Of a stretch of 64,000 bases of DNA, positions 45,542-55,156 are shown in pieces. The notes under the pieces were generated by a model. It was not told where the DNA came from and searched no databases. It saw only the letters and a program-made list of their open reading frames with translations. Source of the stretch: JAPPHA01 sp963662815 (GTDB lineage Bacteria > Pseudomonadota > Alphaproteobacteria > Rhodobacterales > Rhodobacteraceae); assembly GCA_963662815.2 (NCBI GenBank), contig CAXXWA010000015.1, forward strand, positions 8,927-72,926, read 5' to 3'. Numbering within the stretch: the stretch's first letter is position 1; the number at the start of each line of letters is the position of its first letter. Made by a program: the position numbers and the translations under genes.

Positions 45542-46588
45542 CTATTTCTGGTCGCCGCCGTACTTGGCGAGCAGGCGCCTCGCGTCGGCAAGCAGCGCCT
45601 CCCCGTCGTAACCGAGGGCATCGACCTTCTCGACCCAGTCGTCGATGACCGGCCGGGCTTTCTCCCGCCAGCGCTCCCTCTCCGCTTCCGAGAGCGACAG
45701 AATCGGCTGGCCGCGCTCGATCGCGATCGAGCGTCCCGGCGCCTCGTCGTCGTTCCAAATCCGGCCGAGCCTCCTGGCCAGCGCTATGCCGGTGCTGCCG
45801 TCGATGACGGCCTTTACGTCCGGCGGCAGTTCCTCGTAGCGGCGCTTGTTCATCGTCATCACGAAAAGGACGCGTGAGAGGGCGACCTCGGTGTGGAATT
45901 CCGTCACCTCGTGCAGACGGTAGGGACGCATGATGGTCCAGGGTATCGCGGTCCCCTCGACCACGCCCCGGGACAGGGCTTCGTACACGGCAGGGACCGG
46001 CATGCCGACCGGAACGGCGCCCAATGCGCTGAGCGTCGCTGCGCCGACGCGCGAGGGCGTACGTATCTTCATGCCCTCGAAGTCCTCGAGCGCGCGGATC
46101 TGCTTCCCTGTAGTGTGGATGTGGGTCGGCGCGGTGCTGTGAAACACCAGCGGGTGGGTGTCGTCGTACTCGTCCCTCATCCACTTACGATGAAATTCGG
46201 TCAGCGCCTGGCTGGCCGTCGTCGCGCTTCCCACGAGGAAGGGCAGCTCGAACACTTCCGTCAGCGGAAACCGTCCCGGCGAATAGCCCGGAATCGTCCA
46301 GACGATGTCGACAACGCCGTCTCGGGCCTGGCCATAGAGATCCGACGGCTTGCCGCCGAGCTGCATGGCCGGAAACACCTGGATCTTGACCCGGCCCTCC
46401 AGCTTCCGTTCGATCTCTTCGGCCCAGGGCTGAATGAACAGCCGGTGAGAGATCGCCTTGGGCGAATTGAAGTGGTGCAGCCTGAGGGTGATCGGTTCCG
46501 CGCGGGTGCGGTCCGGAACGGAAAAAAGCAGTCCCGCGGCGAACAGGAACAGCGCCAAGGAGCAAGCGAACGTCCGGATTGCGCGCAA
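45542..46588 (-). CDS. dctP: TRAP transporter substrate-binding protein (DctP)
   Basis: About 348 residues. From TTG 46588 the N-terminus reads MRAIRTFACSLALFLFAAGL, a signal peptide ending near RTRAEP, and GAGG lies upstream; an ATG at 46687 would put 33 residues in front of the signal and is less likely. The mature part has ITLRLHHFNSPKAISHRLF and MKIRTPSRVGAATLSALGAVPVGMP, with the conserved ligand-binding Arg. First gene of a TRAP operon with the two permeases and perhaps the NCS2 permease. Confidence 0.85.
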   Translation of the reverse strand: MRAIRTFACSLALFLFAAGLLFSVPDRTRAEPITLRLHHFNSPKAISHRLFIQPWAEEIERKLEGRVKIQVFPAMQLGGKPSDLYGQARDGVVDIVWTIPGYSPGRFPLTEVFELPFLVGSATTASQALTEFHRKWMRDEYDDTHPLVFHSTAPTHIHTTGKQIRALEDFEGMKIRTPSRVGAATLSALGAVPVGMPVPAVYEALSRGVVEGTAIPWTIMRPYRLHEVTEFHTEVALSRVLFVMTMNKRRYEELPPDVKAVIDGSTGIALARRLGRIWNDDEAPGRSIAIERGQPILSLSEAERERWREKARPVIDDWVEKVDALGYDGEALLADARRLLAKYGGDQK

Positions 46589-46783
46589 GTGAACTGTCCT
46601 CAGGGCTTCGGTGGCTGCATCGATGACAGAGCAGCGCACGGGGACGCGGCGGGCCGCGCTTCGGGACGAGAGGAAACGAACCGGCATCGATCGCTGACTT
46701 GAGATCGCGGTCTCCGGAGCGGCAAAAGGCCCGGCCTGCCTGCTCCGGTCCGTGGGCGAGGAAAGACCAAAGGAATCCGGGGG

Positions 46784-47080
46784 CTAGTCCGGGCGTCCGG
46801 TTTTCCAGTCAAACTGCCGGACGCTGGCATCCTCGAGGAGGCCCAGTTTCTGGAGTGGATTGTCGGCGAGGAAAGCCTGCGCCGCCTCAAGCGAAGGGGC
46901 CTCGACGACGATGAGAGTGCCGTTGATGGCTCCGGACTCATCGACTGTCGGGCCGCCGCAATGAACGGTCACGTCGGGGTGGCCGGGGCGGTCTGACACG
47001 TAGGACACGACGTCGTTCAACGTATCCAACCGTTGCTGACCCGTTCCTGGTCTGTCTGTTCCGAAGATTACGAAGTACAT
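46784..47080 (-). CDS. YciI-family protein
   Basis: A 98-residue ferredoxin-like (dimeric alpha-beta barrel) protein. MYFVIFGTDRPG at the start and a late SLEAAQAFLADNPL are typical; the His/Asp pair of catalytic members is not obvious apart from VTVHCGGP. Start 47080 has GGAG six to seven bases upstream. Function unknown; homologues include small dehydratase-like or degradative enzymes. Lone gene. Confidence 0.85.
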   Translation of the reverse strand: MYFVIFGTDRPGTGQQRLDTLNDVVSYVSDRPGHPDVTVHCGGPTVDESGAINGTLIVVEAPSLEAAQAFLADNPLQKLGLLEDASVRQFDWKTGRPD

Positions 47081-47301
47081 TGCATTCTCCAATTGCTGAA
47101 CGTTGCGGCAACAGCCGAAGCAACGTCGCCCGCTGCCACATCGGATCAAATCCTAGCAGAGACGCAAATTTTCCGAAAGTGTTGAGTCCAGCATTTTGCC
47201 GCCTGCTTCCGCTCCATGATGCCCGTACCGGCGCTGAAGACGGGAAGGGAGTGGCGCGGGCTGCGACGGATCGTCGGTTCGGCGCCTGGGATGCAGTGGC
47301 C

Positions 47302-48606
47302 TCACCGGACCCGAATCGCCACGCGGTGCATGCTGTTGTTGAGGTAGCCGTTCGGATTCCAGCTGAACGAATGCGGTTGCATGTCGCCGATGTCGTCTGT
47401 CGCCCGGGACCAGAGCTCGTAGTATCCGGCGGAGGGAAAGGAAAGTCGCAGCCGGAAGTCCTGCCAGGCCCCGTCGTTCACTGGCGGTTCGAGCGAGGCG
47501 CGCTGCCAGGTCGCACCGAAATCGTGTGACACGTCAACGGCGGCGACGGCCCGGTCTCCGGACCAGGCATGGCCCCTCACCTCGATCGCGCGGCCGGTGT
47601 CCGCAGCGTTGGCGGGGTGCGTGATCAGCGACTTGACGGGCATCCGTTCGATGATGACGAAGTCCTCGCCGTCAACGGATTCGCCTGGCGCCACCGGATG
47701 CCGGGGAATCCGATAGGATGTTCCGGTCATTTTGGGTCCGTCGTGTATCCGGTCCCGGAGCCAAATCCGCCGGAGCCATTTCTGCGAGCAGGAACCCGGC
47801 CATCCCGGAACGACAAGTCGCAGCGGAGCACCGTTCAAGGGATGGATGGGTCCGCCGTTCTGAGCGAAGGCGATGAGGACATTCCCGGACATCGCCTTGG
47901 CGATCGGCACCCCGCGCGAAATCGGCAACTTGCCGGCATCGCTCGAGAGATGGGTGTCGGCGCCCTCATGCGCGGTATAGACAACGTCGCGGTGCACGCC
48001 GGCGGCGGCAAGGACATCCCGGAGCCGAACGCCCGTCCACTTCGAACATCCGACCGCGCCGTGCGTCCATTGTGCGCCCGAAGCAGGCGGATCGAAGAAG
48101 GCCCGTCCGTTGCCGCCGCATTCTATGGTCAGCGCCAGCGTCACGACTTCGAAGGCCGTCCGAAGGTCGTCGATGGAATAGGTCATGGGCCGGTCGACGA
48201 GGCCGTCTACGGCAATGGTCCAGGTCCCCGGATCCATGTCCAGTGGCGGAATGCCGTTGTTGCGAACGAAGTGGCGCCGGGTGGAGGTAATAGATTCGTC
48301 GAGCAAATGAGCCGGCGTTTCGGCACTGATCGGCCGGTCTACGAGCCGGATGAGGCCGTCCTTTCCAATCATTGCGCCGGTGTCGGCGAAGGCCGCAGGG
48401 ATCAGCCCGGCCGGCATGTGCCGGTGAAAGGGGATGGGTGCGCCAACCATGAGGGCCATAGCCGTGGCTCCGGCGGACCGGAGCAAATTGCGACGGTTCG
48501 GACTTGATTCACCACCAGCGACGGAATTGTCTGCCGTCGCCGGATCCCGGGCATGGTTCGGGTGACCGGATGGCCGATCCTGGGAGGAACCAGGGTGTCC
48601 TGACAT
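47302..48606 (-). CDS. Tat-exported sulfite oxidase-family molybdoenzyme (SorA/SoxC-like)
   Basis: A 434-residue periplasmic oxidoreductase. A twin-arginine signal is present (NRRNLLRSAGATAMALMVG, Arg38-Arg39). The oxidoreductase domain has the molybdenum-binding Cys163 in LTIECGGNGRAFF and GVRLRDVLAAAGV; the C-terminal dimerisation domain includes WSGDRAVAAVDVSHDFGATW. It probably oxidises sulfite to sulfate with electrons going to a c-type cytochrome; no cytochrome gene adjoins it, and SoxC-like or other sulfoxide roles are possible. Confidence 0.85.
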   Translation of the reverse strand: MSGHPGSSQDRPSGHPNHARDPATADNSVAGGESSPNRRNLLRSAGATAMALMVGAPIPFHRHMPAGLIPAAFADTGAMIGKDGLIRLVDRPISAETPAHLLDESITSTRRHFVRNNGIPPLDMDPGTWTIAVDGLVDRPMTYSIDDLRTAFEVVTLALTIECGGNGRAFFDPPASGAQWTHGAVGCSKWTGVRLRDVLAAAGVHRDVVYTAHEGADTHLSSDAGKLPISRGVPIAKAMSGNVLIAFAQNGGPIHPLNGAPLRLVVPGWPGSCSQKWLRRIWLRDRIHDGPKMTGTSYRIPRHPVAPGESVDGEDFVIIERMPVKSLITHPANAADTGRAIEVRGHAWSGDRAVAAVDVSHDFGATWQRASLEPPVNDGAWQDFRLRLSFPSAGYYELWSRATDDIGDMQPHSFSWNPNGYLNNSMHRVAIRVR

Positions 48607-48884
48607 GGTCGTCGCTCCTTCTCAGTCCGGATTGCAAAGCTGCGGGCTAGGAAGATCGGTTCGGAATTTCCGGGCGTCTGTCAAGCGGTTTGGACAACTA
48701 AGCAACGGTCGCGGGCCGTTAGGGCGCTTTCCGCGAGGCTCAGGACCGGCCAGGCTCCGGTTCAACTGACGTGGACCCTCGGTTTCGACGCGGACCAGCC
48801 AAGCTCGATTCGGCCACTTCACGCAAGCGCCATCCGGCAAATACGCCGCGCAAATTGAAACCATCGGTGCCGAAAGATCCGGCG

Positions 48885-48962
<78 letters not shown>

Positions 48963-48987
48963 AAGCACATTCCAGCCAGACAGCAAT

Positions 48988-49016
48988 CATGTACGCACGA
49001 CCCGCGTAACTGTCAA
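48988..49016 (-). promoter_or_regulatory. promoter of tRNA-Ala
   Basis: On the minus strand TTGACA (49016-49011) is a perfect -35 box, separated by 17 bases from TACATG (48993-48988), a partial -10 box; the tRNA begins 26 bases further on. Confidence 0.6.
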
Positions 49017-49857
49017 CCGAAGCAAAATCCTCTGTCAGCAACATTTGGACGTGTCCGATCCAGGAAACATGCCATCTGTCCGGTGCTGCGTGTCCCATGC
49101 AGGCGCGATCAGGCATTGGGCACTCGCGAATGACTTCCCGCTTCAACGCGACAGTCAGGTTGAGGACCGGCGTCAATCAGGACGGGAGCGCCGTTCCGGG
49201 GGCGAAGGCGGCGTTCCGCGAATCGAGTTGAAGGGCAGGGTCAACCCCGCGACGCGTACATGCGAAGCCGCGCGCAGTGCTTGCCCGAGTACGGAAAGAA
49301 TCGCGCCGAATGCGAGAACAAACCGGGATCGCGGCAGGCACCGTCGCCAAGAGCCAGAGACGACGTTCGGCAGCGCGGGAATGCTGCTGGCTCGCTCGGC
49401 GCTTCGCTGCGCCTCCTCGGCCAGGTTGCCTTGGGCTCGGCGGCGTCCGATTCAGAGCCAGCCGTGGAACACCGCCAAGTCACCCTCGGTATGTTCGCGG
49501 ATTCTGACCCCGGTCTTCGCACAGGGGGTGCCAATGCCGGTTCCCGGGGATTTGCGGAGAATGCTTCCCGCAACGCACCGCGTTGTCCCTGGCGATCGCG
49601 CGATCGTCCCGGACGCACAGGACCTCGTGCAATCATCGGACTGGACCCGTTTTGTCCGGGAACAGGCTGTATAGGGAGCGGCAGCTTTCCGGAATGCGCA
49701 GAGTGGAAAGCCCGCAGTGCACCAACCCTCCGCCAGTCTGGCTTTCGGCCCCCAGAACGCCGTCCTCGGGGCCGCGCAGAAAGGGCCGGCCTGCAGGCCC
49801 CGACGAATCCGTTACCCCGAAAGTCATCGCAGAAAACGGAGATTGATCACCCCCGTG
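49017..49857. other. gene-poor region with repeat copy
   Basis: Between the tRNA promoter and the IS30 remnant. It holds copy 2 of the dispersed repeat at 49641-49730. No protein family was recognised. Confidence 0.5.
49641..49730. repeat. diverged dispersed repeat, copy 2
   Basis: Ungapped match of about 70% by eye count to 40981-41070. Both copies lie in gene-poor DNA, one near an IS remnant and one near a Uma2 gene. The origin is unknown. Confidence 0.55.
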
Positions 49858-51176
49858 CCACTCTGAAGTGCAACACCAGAGGTGGCGGCGGCCTGCGTTC
49901 TTCGGCGCAGGATGTTGCAAATCGGCCAGATGGCGGCGACAGTCCCTGTGATGAAGCAAGGAGACTGTCATGCCGAGCGGCTGCCACCACCTGACCTATG
50001 GCGAACGATGCCGGACATGCGCGCTGAGGAAAAGCGGACTGTCCGATCCGGCCATTGCCCGGCAGATCGGCCGGGACCGGACGACTGTCCGGCGCGAGAT
50101 CCGGCGCAACGGCGGCGGGCGCGGATACAGGCACTTGCAAGCGCAGGCAAAGGCCTCGGCGCGGCGCAGCGCCGCCTCGTCCGTTGCCGGGAAGATGACC
50201 CGGGAGCGGTTGCGGACGGTGGAGGACAGGCTTGCGGAGGGCTGGAGCCCGGAGCAGATCGCCGGCCGCTTCCGCAAGGAGGGCATCCCGATGGCGGGCC
50301 GGGAGTGGATATGTCAATACGTCCGCGCCGACAGGAAGGCCGGGGGCCGGCTCTTCATGTTCCTGCGGCGGCGGGGCAGGAAGCCGGACCGGAAGGGCGG
50401 ACGCCATTCGGGCCGGGGCCGCATCCCGGACCGCACGGACATCTCCGAGCGCCCGGAGATCGTGGAGGCGAAGGAGCGGGTCGGCGGCCGGGAGGCGGAC
50501 ACGATCGTCGGCAAGGGCCACGGCGGCGCGCTGGCGTGCTGGCGGGCCGGGCGTCGAACTGCACGCTTCTTCAGAGGGTTGGCAGGAGGACGGCTGCCGC
50601 GGTGGGCGCCGCGCTGCTCGAGATGCTGCTGCCGCTCGCCGCCCTGGTCCACACGATCACCGCGGACAACGGCAAGGAGTTCGCGGGGCACGCCTGGGTG
50701 GCGCGGGCGCTCGGGGCCGGGTTCCTCTTCGCGACGCCGTGCCATTCCCGGGAGCGGGGCCTGAACGAGCACGCGAACGGCCTGGTGCGGGGATGCCTTT
50801 CCAAGGACACCGACTCGGGAAGATCACAGACGCGCAGGCGAGGCCGTCCAGGACCGGACGGACGCGCGTCCGAGGAAGGCGCACGGCTGCACGGCCCCGG
50901 CCGAGGCGTTCCGGAAGGCGCGGCCTCCCTGACCGAAGCCGTCCCGGATCGCGTTCCGGAGGGACCGGTCCGGGGAGAGACAAGGGGCGTCTGCGGCCCC
51001 TGGGCGCGGCTTGCACCGTCCGGAGAGCGCGGCTACGCTGCGTTTCGACGGGACTTCAGCCGCCTCGGGCCCCGATCTCCGGCGCCCCGGGGCCTGGATT
51101 CGCCATCACAGAGCCATCTTCTGCGCCCGAGCTGCGCGCTCGCAGCGGAAGTGGCCGGTGTTGCACTTCGGAGTGG
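49858..51176 (+). mobile_element. decayed IS30-family element, about 1.3 kb
   Basis: CCACTCTGAAGTGCAACACC at 49858-49877 and the reverse complement of CCACTCCGAAGTGCAACACC at 51157-51176 form 20-bp inverted ends with one mismatch; the GTTGCACTTC-like core is familiar from IS30 ends. The exact outer borders and target duplication are not certain. The transposase inside is frameshifted in three places, so the element is not autonomous. Confidence 0.7.
49970..50932 (+). pseudogene. IS30-family transposase, three frameshifts
   Basis: The frame opens with HHLTYGERCRTCALRKSGLSD, the N-terminal helix-turn-helix, and contains RDRTTVRREIRRN, SPEQIAGRFRKEG and GGREADTIVGKGHGGAL (first catalytic Asp). 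It shifts near 50535 to VLAGRASNCTLLQRV...TADNGKEFAGHAW (second Asp)...SRERGLNEHANGLVRG (Glu), again near 50812 to GKITDAQA, and again near 50842 to AVQDRTDARPRKAHG, ending at a stop at 50932. All three catalytic acids are still present across frames. The product cannot be made without several shifts. Confidence 0.8.
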
Positions 51177-51712
51177 AAGTGGGGCGCCGAAATCCACCCC
51201 GGAAAGGTGTGCATCGGATCCTAAACGCGACCGCGGCAAAGGGCGGCCTTCGCAACCGGACGGACTGCGGTGCCAAATTCCCGGCGCGGCTGACCAGCGG
51301 CGGGCAAGAGACGTCGATGCGGACGAAGCTTGAGGGGATCGGCTGGAACAATTTCCTCCAGAAACTCGTCAGATACGCCTGGGGCGCATCGCAATGGATG
51401 CAGATTCCGAAACGTCCGTTCGCAATAGCCTCGGGGAGCGGACACTACCGCCCCACGTCGATTCCGGCTGGATTTTCTCGACATCGGACATCCCTTCCCT
51501 TTTCGAGCGTCCGCTTGCAAGCCCGCGCGGCTTCCCCCTGCATTCCCGTGCCGCGCGCCCGTTCTCCCGGCAATCCGGTCGCCGAATCAAGCAGATGGGC
51601 GCCTGGCCGCCGCGATCAATCGGCCCAGGGGCGTTGCCGATCGGCGGGGGAAACCGCGGGTGGATTGGGGGGTTGCAAGGAAGCACTGGACAGCAGGTCT
51701 GCCGTCGGCCAA
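51177..51712. other. intergenic region downstream of IS30 remnant
   Basis: About 535 bases before the Nudix gene; nothing recognised. The Nudix frame is open upstream into this region, but the residues there have no family similarity. Confidence 0.5.
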
Positions 51713-52486
51713 ATGTCGACCGTGGAGAGCAACGCCAAATCCGCACCGGACAATGTGGATGTCCGGCCCGCCTCAACCGTCATCATCATTCGCGACCGCG
51801 GAGCCTCCCCCAAAATTCTCATGGGACAGCGAAGCCGTTCGGCAGTGTTCATGCCCTCGAAGTTCGTCTTTCCCGGCGGCGTCGTGGACCCCGCGGATGC
51901 GACTCCCGCACTCGCGGACCGCATCGACGCGGAACAGCGTCGAAGGCTCGCCGCGCAGTCGCAGGGACCGCTCCCGGAAGCAGTCTTGCTGGCGGGCATA
52001 CGCGAGGTCTGGGAGGAAACAGGCCTGAAGATCGGCTGCAGGCTCCATGCGAGTCCACCCGCGGGACACGAAGCCGAACCGGATTCAGTCTCCCGGCAAC
52101 CGGTTCAGACCGGAGCGGGGTCGGATCCGCCCGCCAACGACAACTGGGCGGACTTCATGCGCGGCGGAATCCTTCCGGCAGCGGCCGGAATCCGCTTCAT
52201 CTTTCGCGCCATCACCCCTCCGGGGCGGATAAGACGGTACGACACGCGCTTCTTCCTCGTCGATGCAAAGCATGTCGTCAACGACCTCGACGACCTGTCC
52301 GGCGCGTCAGGCGAGCTTTCCCACCTCTCCTGGGTGCCCATCGCCGAAACAGGGTCGCTGGAGCTGCCGTTCATCACGGAGGTGGTCCTCGCCGAACTCA
52401 GGGACATCCTCGAAGGGCGCGGCGCCGGGCGCGGCGTGCCGTTCTTTTTCCACGACGCCAACAGATCCTACATCCGACATCTCTGA
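51713..52486 (+). CDS. Nudix hydrolase
   Basis: A 257-residue Nudix-fold protein. The Nudix box appears as LLAGIREVWEETGLKIG with the metal-binding Glu residues, preceded by KFVFPGGVVDPAD. Before it lies STVIIIRDRG, and after it a long insert (residues about 110-145) and FHDANRSYIRHL. It would hydrolyse a nucleoside diphosphate-linked compound; the longer form resembles CoA- or NADH-type members (NUDT19/RppH-unlike) but the substrate is unclear. Start ATG 51713 lacks a strong ribosome site. It precedes the MocR gene by 84 bases. Confidence 0.85.
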   Translation: MSTVESNAKSAPDNVDVRPASTVIIIRDRGASPKILMGQRSRSAVFMPSKFVFPGGVVDPADATPALADRIDAEQRRRLAAQSQGPLPEAVLLAGIREVWEETGLKIGCRLHASPPAGHEAEPDSVSRQPVQTGAGSDPPANDNWADFMRGGILPAAAGIRFIFRAITPPGRIRRYDTRFFLVDAKHVVNDLDDLSGASGELSHLSWVPIAETGSLELPFITEVVLAELRDILEGRGAGRGVPFFFHDANRSYIRHL

Positions 52487-52570
52487 ACCCGGAATCGGAG
52501 GTCCGCAGACCGGTTTCCGCTTGCGTCAGGGCAAAATTCGCAGGACTCTCCCGGGGAACGGAGCACTTGC

Positions 52571-54037
52571 ATGGCGATTTCCGAAGAGGCGTTCTTTCTC
52601 GATGCCGGTTTCACGGGCACGCTTCAGAACCAAATTCGGCAGTTCGTCGCGAGCGCGATACTGGACGGAACGTTTCAGCCCGGCGACCGCCTCCCCTCGT
52701 CGCGCGGGCTTGCGAAACACCTGAACATCTCCAGGATTACCGTAACTCTCTCCTACCAGGATCTCGTCGCCGACGGTTACCTCGAGGCGCGGCACCGGTC
52801 AGGATACTTCGTTGCCAGCGAGGCGCCGCGGCAGCCCATCAATGTCGTGCCGCCCCCGAATGAAGACAGGGTCGACTGGGACTCGCTGCTCCTCCGGCGC
52901 TTCGCCGGAGCAAGACTCGTAAGGAAGGCGGATGACTGGCGGCGGTTTCGATTTCCTTTCGTCTACGGCCAGGCCGACCCGGAACTCTTCAGCCACTCCA
53001 ACTGGCGGCGATGCGCGCTGCAGGCCCTCGGCAAAAGGGAGTTCGATTCGCTGGCCTCGGATCTTGCGGAGCGCGACGATCCGGAACTGGTCGCCTTCAT
53101 TGCGAAGCACACGCTGCCGCGCCGCGGGATCATGGCGCGTCCGGAGCAGATTCTCGTGACCGTCGGTGCCCAGAACGCGCTCTGGATGGTGGCACAGTTG
53201 ATGCTCGGGCCCGACCGCACGGCGGTTCAGGAGAATCCTGGCTATCCGGACCTCAGGGAGATCATTCGGCACTCCGGTTGTGCGCTCCTCACCCACGATG
53301 TCGACGCGTCCGGCCTCGACCCGGCGCGGCTCCCGGCGGCAGATGTGGTGTTCACGACTCCGAGCCACCAGTCGCCGACCGCGGCCACAATGCCCATGGA
53401 ACGCCGGCACGAGCTCCTGGAACGCGCCTGCGCACGGGGATTCATGATTGTCGAGGACGACTACGAATTCGAGATGAGTTTCCTGCACCCACCTTCGCCC
53501 GCACTAAAGTCGCTCGACCGGGACGGCCGGGTCATCTACGTGGGAAGCTTCTCCAAATCGATCTTTCCGGGGTTGCGGCTGGGTTATCTCGTTGCGTCCG
53601 AACCGCTGATTCGCCAGGCTCGGGCGCTGCGCACAACCGTCCTTCGCCACCCGCCGGGCCATGTGCAGCGAACCACGGCGCGTTTCCTCGCGCTCGGGCA
53701 CTACGACGCCCTCATCGGACGCATGAAGGACGAATATCATCTCCGGCACAGGACCATGCTGGACTCCATCGAGGCGAACCGGTTGGAGATCGCCGGACGC
53801 GCCAGTTTCGGCGGCTCCAGCTTCTGGATGCGGGCGCCTCCGGGCGTCGACTGCGAGAGCCTTGCCGCCGGGCTCGAGGACGCGGGCGTCCTGATCGAGC
53901 CGGGGTCGCCCTTCTTCGGCGGCGACCGCGTTCCGCTAAACTACTACCGCCTGGCCTACTCCTCGATTCCGGCCGACCGGATCCCGGCAGGAATTCGGAT
54001 CATCCGCGATGCGATCGACCGGCACCAGAGGACCTGA
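52571..54037 (+). CDS. tauR: MocR-type regulator, GntR HTH fused to aminotransferase (TauR-like)
   Basis: A 488-residue fusion. Residues 12-80 form a GntR winged helix (LQNQIRQFVASAILDGTFQPGDRLPSSRGLAKHL), followed by a class I aminotransferase fold (about 115-480). The PLP lysine is in YVGSFSKSIFPGLRLGY, and IVEDDYEFEM carries the aspartate that holds the cofactor nitrogen. Such proteins sense an amino compound by PLP. Position directly before pta-soeABC suggests TauR, the taurine-responsive activator of Rhodobacterales; PdxR or GabR types are alternatives. Two CTGGA repeats downstream fit a binding site. Confidence 0.85.
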   Translation: MAISEEAFFLDAGFTGTLQNQIRQFVASAILDGTFQPGDRLPSSRGLAKHLNISRITVTLSYQDLVADGYLEARHRSGYFVASEAPRQPINVVPPPNEDRVDWDSLLLRRFAGARLVRKADDWRRFRFPFVYGQADPELFSHSNWRRCALQALGKREFDSLASDLAERDDPELVAFIAKHTLPRRGIMARPEQILVTVGAQNALWMVAQLMLGPDRTAVQENPGYPDLREIIRHSGCALLTHDVDASGLDPARLPAADVVFTTPSHQSPTAATMPMERRHELLERACARGFMIVEDDYEFEMSFLHPPSPALKSLDRDGRVIYVGSFSKSIFPGLRLGYLVASEPLIRQARALRTTVLRHPPGHVQRTTARFLALGHYDALIGRMKDEYHLRHRTMLDSIEANRLEIAGRASFGGSSFWMRAPPGVDCESLAAGLEDAGVLIEPGSPFFGGDRVPLNYYRLAYSSIPADRIPAGIRIIRDAIDRHQRT

Positions 54038-54073
54038 CCCCGCGGCCCGCCTCTCGACCGGCGAGCCGGTTGG

Positions 54074-54105
54074 CTGGACCGAGGATAGCGGCGAACTGGA
54101 ACTAG
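54074..54105 (+). promoter_or_regulatory. candidate MocR/TauR operator, direct repeats
   Basis: CTGGACCGAG at 54074-54083 and CTGGAACTAG at 54096-54105 are direct repeats 22 bases apart, two helical turns, in the gap between the MocR gene and pta. From memory, TauR in Rhodobacter capsulatus binds CTGGAC-type direct repeats. No -35/-10 boxes were identified with confidence. Confidence 0.45.
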
Positions 54106-54214
54106 TCCCGGAGTGGTGCAGACAGGAAACAGCACGTCCCGCCGCTTGCCAGCGTTTCAATCCCGGTCATCCACGATCCGTCACGGCATGCGCCAACAGC
54201 CGGATGGAGTCCGC

Positions 54215-55156
54215 TTGACAGAGTCCCACGGCACCCCGTTCCTCTCGGATGCGCGCGCCGTCTGCCCGCCCGATCTCATCGCGCGGGCGGCAGGAAAGGA
54301 AAGACCTGTCGCTGCAGTGGCCGGCGCCGGATCCCGTCTGCCGCTGGCAGCCGTGCAGGAGGCGGCTGCGGCGGGCATCATCACGCCGCTTCTCTTTGGC
54401 GACTCCGCTTCGATCAACGCGGAAGCGGAGGCGCTCGAATGGGACATTTCGGCGTATGACGTCGTCCACGCCCCCTCCGAAACGGCAGCAGCAGAAGCTG
54501 CGGTCGGCGCCTGCCGCGAGGAATCCGCGCAGCTGCTCATGAAGGGCCACGTCCACACCGACATTCTCATGAGAGCCGTCCTCGACCGCCGGACAGGGCT
54601 GCGGACGGGCGACCGGCTCGTACATGTCTTCTACCTGACGCACCCGTCGGGAGGGCGGGGGCTGGCGATCTCGGACGCGGCGGTCAACGTCGCGCCCGAC
54701 CTTGAGACCCGCGAGGCGGCGGCGCGGCACATGGTCCGGCTTTTCCACCGTCTCGACGTGGCGGTACCGCGAATTGCGTTTCTTTCGGCGACCGAGACGC
54801 CGCTGCCGTCGGTGCCCTCTTCGGTCGAAGGGCGGACGCTTCGCGACCGGGCGCGCGCAGAGATCGCCGGCGCGGAGTTTTCCGGTCCGCTCGCCCTCGA
54901 CCTCGTCCTGTCCCGATCGGCCGCCGGCACGAAGGGACTCGACGACGACCCGGTCGCCGGGAAAGCCGACGGGATCATCGTTCCGGACATCGTTTCCGGA
55001 AACGCGCTCTACAAGGCGCTCGTCCATGTTGCTGGCGCCTGCAGCGCCGGGGTCGTCAACGGCGCGCGCGTTCCGATTCTTCTCACGAGCCGCGCCGACC
55101 CTGCCGCGGCGCGGCTTGCCTCGGTCGCCCTCGCGGCGGTGCTTTGCGATGCCTGA
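54215..55156 (+). CDS. pta: phosphate acetyltransferase (Pta family)
   Basis: About 313 residues of the phosphate acetyl/butyryltransferase fold, interconverting acetyl phosphate and acetyl-CoA. Family segments are LLMKGHVHTDILMRAVLD, VFYLTHPSGGRGLAISDAAVN, GPLALDLVLS and KADGIIVPDIVSGNALYKAL. TTG 54215 is chosen because GGATGGAG lies five bases upstream; ATG 54188 is an alternative without such a site. In sulfonate degraders Pta works with Xsc, which produces acetyl phosphate and sulfite. Its stop overlaps the soeA start by 8 bases. Confidence 0.87.
   Translation: MTESHGTPFLSDARAVCPPDLIARAAGKERPVAAVAGAGSRLPLAAVQEAAAAGIITPLLFGDSASINAEAEALEWDISAYDVVHAPSETAAAEAAVGACREESAQLLMKGHVHTDILMRAVLDRRTGLRTGDRLVHVFYLTHPSGGRGLAISDAAVNVAPDLETREAAARHMVRLFHRLDVAVPRIAFLSATETPLPSVPSSVEGRTLRDRARAEIAGAEFSGPLALDLVLSRSAAGTKGLDDDPVAGKADGIIVPDIVSGNALYKALVHVAGACSAGVVNGARVPILLTSRADPAAARLASVALAAVLCDA

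Noticed and set aside
54702..55148. N-terminal extension of soeA
   Set aside because: It overlaps pta in another frame and has no similarity; the ATG at 55149 directly precedes the Cys cluster region.
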